This document shows, piece after piece, positions 50,108 through 58,867 of a stretch of DNA of 64,000 bases. Location of the stretch: positions 3,570,350 to 3,634,349 of the forward strand of contig NZ_CP006664.1 of the NCBI RefSeq assembly GCF_000264765.2, written 5' to 3'. The stretch is from Edwardsiella anguillarum ET080813. Lineage in GTDB: Bacteria > Pseudomonadota > Gammaproteobacteria > Enterobacterales > Enterobacteriaceae. The notes beneath the pieces were generated by a model that saw only the letters and a list, made by a program, of their open reading frames with translations, was not told where the DNA came from and did no database searches. A program made the translations under genes and the position numbers. Every line of letters begins with the position of its first letter. Within the stretch, counting starts at the first letter, position 1.

Positions 50108-51520
50108 CTACGCATTGTCTAGCGTGGGTTTCAGGCTGCCAACCATGAGCTCTGGGCGCACCCAAGCATCAAACTCTGCCTCCGTCAGGTAGTGGAGTGC
50201 CAATGCCGCCGCTTTCAATGTGAGTCCCTCTTTGTGCGCCTTCTTGGCAATTTCCGCGGCCTTGTCATAACCGATATGGGGATTCAACGCCGTAACTAAC
50301 ATTAATGATTCATTGAGCAACTGATCGATCCGCTGATGGCTGGGTTCGATACCGACCGCGCAGTGTCGGTTAAAACTGTCCATGCCATCGGTCAGCAACC
50401 GTATTGACTGCAGGAAATTGTGGATCACCATCGGCCGATAGACATTGAGTTCAAAATTCCCCGATGCCCCGCCCATATTGATGGCCACGTCGTTCCCCAT
50501 GACTTGGCAGCAGAGCATGGTCATCGCCTCGCACTGCGTCGGATTAACTTTGCCCGGCATAATCGAACTGCCAGGTTCGTTCTCCGGTATTGCGATCTCA
50601 CCGATCCCGCAGCGAGGACCCGAAGCTAGCCAGCGGACATCGTTGGCAATTTTCATTAATGATGCCGCTAGGCCCTTTAACGCGCCATGTGCATGAACCA
50701 GCGCATCACAGGCTGCCAGGGCCTCGAATTTATTTGGGGCGGTGACAAAGGGTTCTGAGGTAAGCGCTGCCAGTTCGTCGGCGACTCGGCAGGCATATTC
50801 AGGATGGGTATTTAATCCGGTGCCGACGGCTGTCCCCCCCAGCGCCAATTCAGATAGATGTGGTAAGGTGGATTCAATATGTTTCAGGTTATGCTCTAGC
50901 GCTGCCACCCAGCCGGAGATCTCCTGTCCTAGCGTTAGTGGTGTGGCATCTTGCAAATGGGTCCGGCCTATCTTCACTATATTAGAAAATGCCTGCGATT
51001 TTTTTTCTAAGGTTGCTCTCAACTGGTTTAGCTGTGGCGTGAGATGACGATGTAACGCCAGTACGGCGGCGATGTGCATTGCGGTGGGGAAGACATCATT
51101 CGAACTTTGACTTTTATTGACATCGTCGTTGGGGTGAACTTTCCGCATCATACCGCGTTCCCCACCCAGCAGTTCGCTGGCTCTGTTTGCTAATACCTCA
51201 TTCATATTCATATTGCTTTGGGTGCCGGAGCCCGTTTGCCAGATGGCCAGGGGAAACTCATCGGGATGGCGATCGGCGAGAACCTCATCCGCTGCCTGCA
51301 TAATTGCCGCAGCTTTATCCGTATCCAACAGTCCCAAATCCTGATTAACCTTGGCCGCCGCTCTTTTTGTCAGTGCCAAGGCATGGATCAGCACCCGCGG
51401 CATTTTCTCGGTAGAAATCCGGAAATGCTCCAGAGAGCGTTGAGTTTGCGCCCCCCATAGTCTATCAGACGCTACATCTATAACCCCCATCGAGTCTTTT
51501 TCACTGCGGTGATCTACCAT
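50108..51520 (-). CDS. Class II fumarate hydratase (FumC-type)
   Basis: 470 residues. Three superfamily signatures: [29 protein letters not shown] and [16 protein letters not shown], with the catalytic Ser in the last. N-terminal [25 protein letters not shown] is typical of FumC and [14 protein letters not shown] conserved. Interconverts fumarate and malate without an iron-sulfur cluster. Start at 51520 has AAGGAA 7 nt upstream. The location in a catabolic cluster beside a DcuC carrier, rather than next to fumA or tus, suggests a pathway-specific paralogue that disposes of fumarate made by the 55032 lyase. Confidence 0.93.
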   Translation of the reverse strand: MVDHRSEKDSMGVIDVASDRLWGAQTQRSLEHFRISTEKMPRVLIHALALTKRAAAKVNQDLGLLDTDKAAAIMQAADEVLADRHPDEFPLAIWQTGSGTQSNMNMNEVLANRASELLGGERGMMRKVHPNDDVNKSQSSNDVFPTAMHIAAVLALHRHLTPQLNQLRATLEKKSQAFSNIVKIGRTHLQDATPLTLGQEISGWVAALEHNLKHIESTLPHLSELALGGTAVGTGLNTHPEYACRVADELAALTSEPFVTAPNKFEALAACDALVHAHGALKGLAASLMKIANDVRWLASGPRCGIGEIAIPENEPGSSIMPGKVNPTQCEAMTMLCCQVMGNDVAINMGGASGNFELNVYRPMVIHNFLQSIRLLTDGMDSFNRHCAVGIEPSHQRIDQLLNESLMLVTALNPHIGYDKAAEIAKKAHKEGLTLKAAALALHYLTEAEFDAWVRPELMVGSLKPTLDNA

Positions 51521-51725
51521 AATTAATTCCTTAGTTACATTGTGATAAATAACTGGGGCATCTTGGTAATCCAACATTTACTCAAAGTATATTGATAGCA
51601 GGGGAGAACGCTAACTTATACTGTATGTTAATCTATCGATGTCGAGATACCAGCATTGGTGATTCTCTCTGTGACTTGCGTTGGTTTTTAGATGCCTTTG
51701 GCATGATCTTCACGAGGGAATGAAC

Positions 51726-51818
51726 ATGTGTATTGCTATTGCTATTGCTATTGCTGGTGTGTTATTTATTTGGGGCTCAGGCCATGCTCCGTTTTGCTCT
51801 CAAACGTTATGTGAATAA
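51726..51818 (+). CDS. Possible 30-residue small membrane protein with Ala-Ile repeat
   Basis: MCIAIAIAIAGVLFIWGSGH followed by ten more residues ending LCE. Its first half is one hydrophobic helix encoded by four tandem TATTGC hexamers (51731-51754). AGGG lies 7 nt before the ATG, which is good spacing. It lies on the strand opposite to dcuC and fumC, in their 436-bp gap. Resembles type I toxin or small stress membrane peptides in form only; no homologue recognised. Confidence 0.35.
   Translation: MCIAIAIAIAGVLFIWGSGHAPFCSQTLCE
51731..51754. repeat. TATTGC x4 hexanucleotide repeat
   Basis: Four perfect tandem TATTGC units. If the small frame is real, unit changes add or remove Ala-Ile pairs without frameshift. 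Confidence 0.85.
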
Positions 51819-51956
51819 TGAAGGGTAGAATGATAACTTCACTCTGAAAATAGAGTTCCCGCCAGCCTGATGATACTGGTGGGAGCCGAGTAGGCCTATT
51901 TTACCAAGTGCTGCCATCGTTATTTTCCACGACGCGATAGATAAGAGATAATATTA

Positions 51957-53321
51957 TCATAGGTAGACAAAGGTCAATCCCAGGTTGGTTATTGCCGCGG
52001 CAGCCATAGGGATCGCCGTGCGTTTCACTACCTGGAATGGCGATACGCCAGCGATGCCAGAGATTGCAACAATTGCTGCTGTAATGGGGGATACCGTTCG
52101 ACCAAAACTGGTCATAATCTGCATCGGCAAAATGAGGGTCACCACATCGATCTTCAAGAAAGCCGCGATTCTTGGCGTGAGTGCCGCGAATGAGAAAAAT
52201 GCCGCATTTCCTGACCCCATCAGGAAGGCTGCCAGCGCCAGGATAAAACTCATGACAACGATCATGGTTCCAATGCCTAGGCCAGCGCTTTGCGCTGTAG
52301 TAATCAGCTGATCTACGGCACCTATTTTGAGCAGACCGTTGGCAAATAACTCGCCGGAAACGATCAGCGATACCACTACCACAAATTGTTTACCCATCCC
52401 CTCAAAGAAGAGCATGAAACTATCAAGTACGGCCTTAGCACTACGTAAGCGGATATATTCAAAGAACAGTGCGATAGTAGTGCTGATAATCATTGCGGTA
52501 GTAACGTCTAATTTGATCACCTTCTGCATTAATGGGCTGAAGCCTATAATCAGGATCAATGGAATGATCGGCAATATGGCATAATAACGTGGTGGGCAGT
52601 CGTTATCCTGGTGATCGATCTTATCAATGTGTGCTGGGTTGAATACAAAACCCTCACGCTTATCCCACCATTTCTGGATAAAGAAGTGAGTAATTGCCAC
52701 AACAAAGATGATAGGAAGGGTCACGGGTAATTGATATTTTATAAAGTATGTCGCTGGGTCCAGATTAGCCGTTTTAGCTGCCATGATGACGTTACCGGAG
52801 CCCGGGCCATGATCAATAAACTGGCAACAACCGATGACGGCCAGCGCGGAGAGTGGACTGACCCCTGCACGGATCAGGATTGGATACATTGTCACCATTA
52901 ACAGCATACCCAATCCAGCATGACTTGGGATGAAGATCACCAGGATCTGGGTTACCAGGAATGAAATGACTAACAACATATAAGGTGAGCGTACCGATTT
53001 TAGCGGTTTTTCAAAAATTGAGAATAATGCTTTGCTCGCACCCACGTGCTCCATATAGCGGGCAAAACCCGCTATCGCCATCAATGTTAAACCAAGTCCT
53101 GCTAATCTTAGGCTAAGAATGTCAGAAAATATCTTAAAGATATCAAAATACTTTAAATGGGTGGTTTTCTCTGCGGGCAATATTGTGCCTAAGTCAAATA
53201 CTGCCGTTAGAGTAAGTAATAGTATCCCTCCCAGTAAAAGTACTGGTTGGGGTTTGTATTCTTTAGCCAGTAGATACACCACCAGTGTAGTGACTAGTCC
53301 TGCCAAAATAAGTTCCAGCAT
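51957..53321 (-). CDS. DcuC-family C4-dicarboxylate carrier
   Basis: 454 residues, about twelve membrane helices, starting MLELILAGLVTTLVVYLLAKEYKPQPVLLLGGILLL. Family features include IPSHAGLGMLLMVTMYPILIRAGVSPLSALAVIGCCQFIDHGPGSGNV and MGSGNAAFFSFAALTPRIAAFL. DcuC-type carriers export succinate or exchange fumarate/succinate, mainly in anaerobic growth. It lies 36 bp downstream of the PLP lyase gene and upstream of fumC on the same strand, so the three are probably one transcript. It may import the pathway substrate, a dicarboxylate, or export its product. Confidence 0.9.
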   Translation of the reverse strand: MLELILAGLVTTLVVYLLAKEYKPQPVLLLGGILLLTLTAVFDLGTILPAEKTTHLKYFDIFKIFSDILSLRLAGLGLTLMAIAGFARYMEHVGASKALFSIFEKPLKSVRSPYMLLVISFLVTQILVIFIPSHAGLGMLLMVTMYPILIRAGVSPLSALAVIGCCQFIDHGPGSGNVIMAAKTANLDPATYFIKYQLPVTLPIIFVVAITHFFIQKWWDKREGFVFNPAHIDKIDHQDNDCPPRYYAILPIIPLILIIGFSPLMQKVIKLDVTTAMIISTTIALFFEYIRLRSAKAVLDSFMLFFEGMGKQFVVVVSLIVSGELFANGLLKIGAVDQLITTAQSAGLGIGTMIVVMSFILALAAFLMGSGNAAFFSFAALTPRIAAFLKIDVVTLILPMQIMTSFGRTVSPITAAIVAISGIAGVSPFQVVKRTAIPMAAAAITNLGLTFVYL

Positions 53322-53357
53322 AGTTTTCTCCCATCACCGTTGGCAACGGTTTAGTCT

Positions 53358-54527
53358 TTATTTAAATACCCGGAATGCTTGTGCTAGATCGTTAATAAGG
53401 TCATCGACATCTTCCAGCCCAATATGTAGACGAACGAATGGGCCGTGTGTACTCCAGTCGGAGGCGCTGCGGGCTCCGTGCACATTGGCCGGTAATACGA
53501 GACTCTCAAAGCCCCCCCAAGACGCGCCGATACCAAACAGCGTTAGGCTATTAATAAAATTATCACTGTCCGTCGTGTTGTATTGCGTTTTAAACTCAAT
53601 GGTCAGTAATCCATTACTTCCCGTGCAGTCACGTTCCCACAACTCATGGCCCGGATGATCTTCCAGTGCGGGGAACCATACTTTTTTGACTTCGCGACGT
53701 TGTTGTAGCCATTTGGCAACGCACAGGGCCGACTGGCCATGAACTTCAAGGCGGGGGGCTAGAGTTCGCGCCCCACGTAAGACTAAAGCGGCATCATCAG
53801 GGCTACTGCACTGGCCCAATGCCTCCGGCAGAGCGCCAATCTTTTCCCATGCGTCTTGATTGGCAACAATAATTCCCATCATGACATCAGAATGGCCGCA
53901 CAGGTATTTGGTCGCGGCAATGACGGATACATCGGCACCTAGCTTCAGCGGATTATAGAGATACCCAGATCCCCAGGTATTATCCACTGCAACAGGAATT
54001 CCCCGTTGATGGGCAATGTGACAGATAGCAGGCAGATCAAGCATTTCATACAGCAAGGAGCCCGGTGACTCTACGAATATTAGTTGGGTCTCCGGGCGTA
54101 GTAGTGATTCAAAATCACTCCCGTCGGTTTTAAAAAAATCATATTGGATATTATTGGGGCTCAAGAAGGCGTTGGCAATTTTCCGGACCGGTTCATAAAT
54201 CGAATCTGCAAACAGAACGTGTCCTCCGGAACGGGCATAGCCCATGATGGTCATCGCAATTGCCGCTAGTCCCGTAGGGAACAGCCAAGCACGGTATCCG
54301 CCCTCCAATTCGGTGACTAATTGCTCCAGAGCAAACGCATTATCCGTACCTCGAGCACCATAGCTGAGTAACCGTTCGCTTTCTCTACGCTTGCGGACAT
54401 CGCGCCAGATTTCTAATGAATCGAAAAGAATTGTACTCGCGCGCATTACCGGTGGGTTTACCGGCGTCATACCCTGATATGCCTTTCGACCACTATGAAT
54501 TAGTTGTGTTTTACGGTTTTGCGTCAT
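53358..54527 (-). CDS. MetC-like Cys/Met-metabolism PLP enzyme (C-S lyase type)
   Basis: 389 residues, fold type I PLP enzyme. The Schiff-base Lys lies in VSVIAATKYLCGHSDVMMG and the PLP-stacking segment in TGLAAIAMTIMGYARSGGHVLFADSIYEP; VAVDNTWGSGYLYNPLKLGADV is typical of cystathionine beta-lyase MetC. The family cleaves Cβ-S bonds to pyruvate, ammonia and a thiol. Start at 54527 has AAGG at suitable distance; the ATG at 54536 is too near it. First gene of a probable three-gene operon with dcuC and fumC, hence likely specialised for a substrate other than cystathionine. Confidence 0.9.
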   Translation of the reverse strand: MTQNRKTQLIHSGRKAYQGMTPVNPPVMRASTILFDSLEIWRDVRKRRESERLLSYGARGTDNAFALEQLVTELEGGYRAWLFPTGLAAIAMTIMGYARSGGHVLFADSIYEPVRKIANAFLSPNNIQYDFFKTDGSDFESLLRPETQLIFVESPGSLLYEMLDLPAICHIAHQRGIPVAVDNTWGSGYLYNPLKLGADVSVIAATKYLCGHSDVMMGIIVANQDAWEKIGALPEALGQCSSPDDAALVLRGARTLAPRLEVHGQSALCVAKWLQQRREVKKVWFPALEDHPGHELWERDCTGSNGLLTIEFKTQYNTTDSDNFINSLTLFGIGASWGGFESLVLPANVHGARSASDWSTHGPFVRLHIGLEDVDDLINDLAQAFRVFK

Positions 54528-55031
54528 TTTGTCCATGCCTTATAATAAATATATTAACGGAATGATGCATATACACCTATAGAAAGGTGTATGCGCCAAA
54601 TACTAAACTACTTTTAGTTGGAGAGGCGGCATTAGCCGGTTTTATTTTCCTTAATTACGCTAGCATAATCAGAATTAGCTTGAAAATCATTCATCACTAA
54701 AAATAGACCCAGTTCTCATCTTGAAATGTTAATTATTCTAAAGATAACCAAGGTTAGATTAATGAGTTTCAAATACCTTATAAAAAATAGAGAGTTGAAG
54801 AAAAGTTGGACAAGTCACAGGTAAGGTTGTGTGCATTTTCATGTGTTAGGTAAATAATGTTTAAGAGTCGTTAAGGATTATTAATCCTATATCCGTATCA
54901 ACAGAGTGCGTTTTATTTTAGTATTGGTCGGCAGGTTGTTTGCTCTAGGAAGCATTTCCATTAGCGTAAGCCTGGCTAATGTAATTATATTCCTCTGGTT
55001 GGTGGATTCTACTATCAGGAGATTAAATACG
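54528..55031. other. Divergent control region of the catabolic cluster
   Basis: About 500 bp of AT-rich DNA between the metC-dcuC-fumC and lyase-MmgE units. The second half (54906-55031) is open in frame with the lyase and would encode a hydrophobic N-terminal extension, but the conserved start is 55032 with AGGAG at 55017-55021. Expected to carry operator sites for the LysR regulator at 58861; I found no clear repeated T-N11-A dyad. Confidence 0.5.
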
Positions 55032-56396
55032 ATGTCTACCGGTGTTTTTGACTCAGCGTTGCTAAAAAACCTATGGTCTACTGAAGAAATGCGTGAAATC
55101 TTCTCTGACAATATTCGGATACAGATGTGGCTGGATTACGAGGCCGCGCTGGCTATTGAGCAGGCTGAGCTAGGCATTATTCCCAGCGAAGCCGCTGAGG
55201 AGATAGTGGCATGTGCCAACGTAGAATTTTTGGATATGGATTACATTCTGGAACAGGTCAGATTGACCAAACACCCGCTGGTTCCGACTATCCGCGGCCT
55301 AGAGCATGCCTGTACTAAGGGATTCGGTGAGTATGTGCATTTCGGTCCGACGACTCAAGATGTGATGGATACCGGGATGATGCTGCAATTTAAAATGGCC
55401 CATAACGTCTTTTTACGTGAGCTGAAATCCATTGGCCGTGCATTGCTAACCCTATCGGAAACTCACCGTAATACGCCGATGGCGGGTCGTACTCTGGCCC
55501 TGCAGGCCATTCCGATTACCTTTGGCCACAAGAGTGCTATCTGGCTCGCTGAGATTACCCGCCATTACGAGCGTCTGGTGCAGCTGGAGCCACGCTTCTT
55601 TGTTGGAAGTGTGGTTGGCGCGGTGGGAACTAAAGCCTCATTTGGAGAGCAGGCCGATGAGTTGGAGCGGCGCGTTCTGTCACGTTTGGGGCTGAATGTG
55701 CCGGAGATCTCTTGGCAGCCGGCCCGTGACCGCTTCTGTGAATATGGCATGGTTCTCGGGATGATCGGTGCGACGCTGGGGAAAATTGCTAATGAAATTC
55801 TCTTGCTGGCCCATAATGAGCTGGATGAAGTGGCCGAGCCGTTTGCTAAGGGGCAGGTCGGCTCCTCTACAATGCCCCATAAACGTAACCCCGCGACGAC
55901 CGAGAATGCGGCCTGTGTTAGCAATACACTGAAAGGTAACGTTTCCCTACTTCTCGACCTAATGAAACACCAGCATGAGCGTGATGGCGCCATCTGGAAA
56001 ATGGAGTGGAAAGTTCTGCCTGAGATTTGCCTGATGTTATCTATCATTTTGGATAACATGAAATTTACCTTGTCAGACCTGGTGGTAAATAAAAATAAGA
56101 TGCGCAGTAATCTCGATCTCCTCGGTGGCTTTATGCTGGCAGAGAGAGTCATGTTTATTCTCTCCGAGAAGGCAGGCAAGCAGACAGCCCATGAGTTGAT
56201 CTATGAGGCCGCAATGCAGGGGCTGGAAGAGGGGACTACCTTTGCCCACGCCCTGACCGAAAACCCACGAATCATGGCGATACTCAGTCAGTCTGAGCTG
56301 AATGCAGCCTTAGATCCCACCACCTATATTGGTAGCGCGCCAGAGCAGGTGGATCAGGTTATCGCGCAAGTCAACGCGAAGGGATGGCTGAATTAG
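55032..56396 (+). CDS. Fumarase/aspartase-superfamily lyase (adenylosuccinate lyase / CMLE type)
   Basis: 454 residues starting MSTGVFDSALLKNLWSTEEMREIFSDNIRIQMWLDYEAALAIEQAELG, the N-terminal form of adenylosuccinate lyase (PurB) and 3-carboxy-cis,cis-muconate cycloisomerase. Signatures: FGPTTQDVMDTGMMLQ, GRTLALQAIPITFGHK and GQVGSSTMPHKRNPATTE with the catalytic Ser loop. These enzymes eliminate fumarate from a succinyl-substituted N (or lactonise a carboxymuconate). Being outside any purine or protocatechuate cluster and beside fumC, MmgE/PrpD and DapA-like genes, it is likely a catabolic lyase releasing fumarate from an aspartate- or succinate-type adduct. Confidence 0.88.
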   Translation: MSTGVFDSALLKNLWSTEEMREIFSDNIRIQMWLDYEAALAIEQAELGIIPSEAAEEIVACANVEFLDMDYILEQVRLTKHPLVPTIRGLEHACTKGFGEYVHFGPTTQDVMDTGMMLQFKMAHNVFLRELKSIGRALLTLSETHRNTPMAGRTLALQAIPITFGHKSAIWLAEITRHYERLVQLEPRFFVGSVVGAVGTKASFGEQADELERRVLSRLGLNVPEISWQPARDRFCEYGMVLGMIGATLGKIANEILLLAHNELDEVAEPFAKGQVGSSTMPHKRNPATTENAACVSNTLKGNVSLLLDLMKHQHERDGAIWKMEWKVLPEICLMLSIILDNMKFTLSDLVVNKNKMRSNLDLLGGFMLAERVMFILSEKAGKQTAHELIYEAAMQGLEEGTTFAHALTENPRIMAILSQSELNAALDPTTYIGSAPEQVDQVIAQVNAKGWLN

Positions 56397-56499
56397 TCAT
56401 GGGGGATGGCGGGGGAGGCCACCCGCATTACTCCAGGGGCGTTATCCCTGCATTGAGAATTTCCAGATGACTATCCTGGAAAATATGTCCTGATTTGGA

Positions 56500-57909
56500 A
56501 TGAATATGATGACCTTAAGCGAGCAGATCAGCGAATTTATTACTCGATTTGATCTAGATACTATTCCGGAAGCTGTGATTGTACGGGCGCATCTCCATTT
56601 GTTGGATACGCTGGGGGTTGCCATCGCCGGAACACGTCAGGCTGCCGCGGTTAACGCCCGCTGTGTACTAAGTACCCTGGCGAAGGCCCCAAGCCACTGC
56701 CATGTTTGGGCAAGCTCGATTACGCTCTCACCGGAGTATGCTGTACTGGCTAATGGCATCGCGGCTCATGCGCTGGATTTTGATGATACCCATACCGACT
56801 CGATCACCCATGGTAGCGCCATATTGGTCCCACTGGTGATGGCTCTGAGCGAAGATATGAATCTCAGTGGTAAAGAGATGCTGTCAGCCTATATTATCGG
56901 TTGGGAAGTGGCGGCTCGCGTTGGCTTGGCCTCACAGGGAAGTTTCCATAAGCGCGGCTTCCATACGACCCCCGTCGCCGGTATTTTCGGTGCCGCCAGC
57001 GCGGCCTCCCGCCTGTTAGGACTCTCGGCCCAAGAGTGTGCCCATGCTATCGGCCTGGCCGGTAGCCAAGCCTCCGGTGTGGCGGAATACCTGAGCAACA
57101 GCTCTTCCTCCAAGTGTTTTCACGCCGGCTGGGCAGCCCACTCCGCTATCTTGGCCGCGCGCCTTGCCCAGGCGGGCATGACGGGTCCGCTGACCATTTT
57201 CGAAGGGCGCTTTGGCCTCTTCATGACCCACGGTCTGCATCATAGCTCCGTGTCGGGCCAGATCGGCAGGGGGTTGGGGCAGCGGTGGGAGCTGTTGAAT
57301 GTTTCAATTAAGCCTTACCCCTGCTGTCACTTCGCTCATGCCAGCGTCGATTGCGTCCGCATGTTACGCCACGATGGCATTGCTCCCGAAGACATCGTTG
57401 AGATCCAGTGTGTCGTGGATCCGGTGGCGGGGGCTCTGATTTGTGAGCCGGCAGAAACTAAAATTACTCCCGGGACCCCTTATGCCGCCAAGTTTAGCCT
57501 GCCTTGGTTAGCCGCAACAGGCATGCTCGATGACGGGCTCAGTCTCCGATCGTTCGATGCGACGGAGCTGGATCGCCCAGAGGTTCTCGCGCTGGCCGAA
57601 AAGATCTCGTTCCGTTATTGCGAAGAGGGAGAGATCCCATTCCCGGAATATTTCCCGGGGCGCATTATCGTCACGTTAACCGATGGCCGTGAAGTGACTA
57701 AGCGCCTCGATATTAACTATGGCCATCCGGAAAACCCTATGCTGCCTGGCGATGTTGAAAGAAAATTCCGTGATAATGTCAATGGAATTCTTAAGCCACG
57801 GGCAGCAGATCGGATTATTGATTTAGTTAATTCCCTCGATAATAACCCTATTATCGAGCTCTCCGAGCAGTTAAGCGATATTATTAATTTAAATGATGGG
57901 TCACGCTAA
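56500..57909 (+). CDS. MmgE/PrpD family protein
   Basis: 469 residues. N-terminal helical domain LSEQISEFITRFDLDTIPEAVIVRAHLHLLDTLGVAIAGTRQ, the conserved NGIAAHALDFDDTHTDSITHGSAILVPLVMAL block, HKRGFHTTPVAGIFGAASAASRLLGL, and KPYPCCHFAHASVD. Family members include 2-methylcitrate dehydratase PrpD, cis-aconitate decarboxylase, and the iminodisuccinate epimerase of Agrobacterium. No prpBCE genes are near, so a methylcitrate role is unlikely. Follows the lyase by 103 bp on the same strand; an epimerase or dehydratase feeding that lyase is a reasonable guess. Confidence 0.9.
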   Translation: MNMMTLSEQISEFITRFDLDTIPEAVIVRAHLHLLDTLGVAIAGTRQAAAVNARCVLSTLAKAPSHCHVWASSITLSPEYAVLANGIAAHALDFDDTHTDSITHGSAILVPLVMALSEDMNLSGKEMLSAYIIGWEVAARVGLASQGSFHKRGFHTTPVAGIFGAASAASRLLGLSAQECAHAIGLAGSQASGVAEYLSNSSSSKCFHAGWAAHSAILAARLAQAGMTGPLTIFEGRFGLFMTHGLHHSSVSGQIGRGLGQRWELLNVSIKPYPCCHFAHASVDCVRMLRHDGIAPEDIVEIQCVVDPVAGALICEPAETKITPGTPYAAKFSLPWLAATGMLDDGLSLRSFDATELDRPEVLALAEKISFRYCEEGEIPFPEYFPGRIIVTLTDGREVTKRLDINYGHPENPMLPGDVERKFRDNVNGILKPRAADRIIDLVNSLDNNPIIELSEQLSDIINLNDGSR

Positions 57910-57945
57910 GAAGTAAGAAGTAAGAAGTAAGAAGTAAGAAGTAAG
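57907..57945. repeat. TAAGAAG x5 heptanucleotide repeat starting at the MmgE/PrpD stop codon
   Basis: Five perfect tandem heptamers plus TAAG. The first TAA is the stop codon itself, so changes in copy number do not affect the protein but alter the distance to the terminator hairpin. Confidence 0.9.
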
Positions 57946-57947
57946 GG

Positions 57948-57981
57948 ATTTGGCATCGAAACAACGATGCCAAATGTTATT
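57948..57981. terminator. Bidirectional terminator between MmgE/PrpD and DapA-like genes
   Basis: Perfect 11-bp stem ATTTGGCATCG / CGATGCCAAAT with a 6-nt loop, followed on the plus strand by GTTATTTT. Confidence 0.85.
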
Positions 57982-57982
57982 T

Positions 57983-58867
57983 TCATTGTATTTCGGCGAG
58001 CACTTGATGTAATGCATTAACGGCATCTGCGCCAAGTGGTTGCTGCGGTGAAATAGGATCCCCGACGGCAAACCCCTGAATGTTTAATGCCGCTTTGATA
58101 CAGGCGGCTAGCGCATACTGGGTAAATACCTCATTAATTCGCCATAGCTGTTTTTGCCGTGCCATTGCCTGTTCGAGCTGATTAGCCTGAAAAAGATTAA
58201 AGAGCTCGACACACTGTTTTGGAATCACACAGGCTGGCCCCGCCATCCAGCCCACGCCCCCTAACTGAAACACCACCAGTGGGATATGTGCCGAGGCGCT
58301 AAATATACGTAAGCGTGAACCGAAACGATTAATCATCGTTAGAATACGCCCGGTATTCCCTGAGGCATCCTTAATATATTCAATATTATTTACATAACTA
58401 AGCTCATCCAGAACCTCCAATGGGATGTCAGCACCGAGCAGACCGGGATTGGTATACAGCGTTATTGAGGTTTCACTAAATTTTTCCGCCACATCGGTAA
58501 AAAAGTGCATTTGTCCAGCAGGAGAAACTGGAAACATCCTCTGCATGATCAAGACAATGCCATCAACCCCCAGGCGGCTATAGCGCTCTGTCTGTCTCAG
58601 GGCCTCATGGGTGGAGAACCCGGCCACACCCGCAATCACAGGGACTCTTCCCGCCGCCTGATCAAGCACAATGCGCACGATATCCTCCCGCTGCTCAAGG
58701 GATAGATAGGCGAACTCACCCGTGCTACCGAGGGGACTGAGCTCCTGGACGCCACAGCGGATCAGATGCTCAACCAACTTGCGCAGGGGGTGCTCCAATA
58801 CTCTACCTGTATGATTATCGACCGGTGAGACCAGATAGGGAAAAATACCAGAAAACTGAGTCAGCAT
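57983..58867 (-). CDS. DapA/NanA-family class I aldolase
   Basis: 294-residue TIM-barrel lyase of the dihydrodipicolinate synthase/N-acetylneuraminate lyase family. GSTGEFAYLSLEQRE carries the carboxylate-binding motif, the Schiff-base Lys is in IEYIKDASGN and the proton-relay Tyr in ITLYTNPGLLG. Family members make or cleave C-C bonds of pyruvate or other 2-oxo acids. The usual YN-P is YTNP. Its coding region overlaps the LysR gene by 7 bp, so the two are one operon. It may handle an oxo-acid released by the PLP lyase or lyase steps. Confidence 0.9.
   Translation of the reverse strand: MLTQFSGIFPYLVSPVDNHTGRVLEHPLRKLVEHLIRCGVQELSPLGSTGEFAYLSLEQREDIVRIVLDQAAGRVPVIAGVAGFSTHEALRQTERYSRLGVDGIVLIMQRMFPVSPAGQMHFFTDVAEKFSETSITLYTNPGLLGADIPLEVLDELSYVNNIEYIKDASGNTGRILTMINRFGSRLRIFSASAHIPLVVFQLGGVGWMAGPACVIPKQCVELFNLFQANQLEQAMARQKQLWRINEVFTQYALAACIKAALNIQGFAVGDPISPQQPLGADAVNALHQVLAEIQ

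Noticed and set aside
54906..55031. Hydrophobic N-terminal extension of the lyase (a membrane anchor)
   Set aside because: The conserved family start is at 55032 with AGGAG upstream; the extension lacks a ribosome-binding site and soluble lyases of this family are not anchored.
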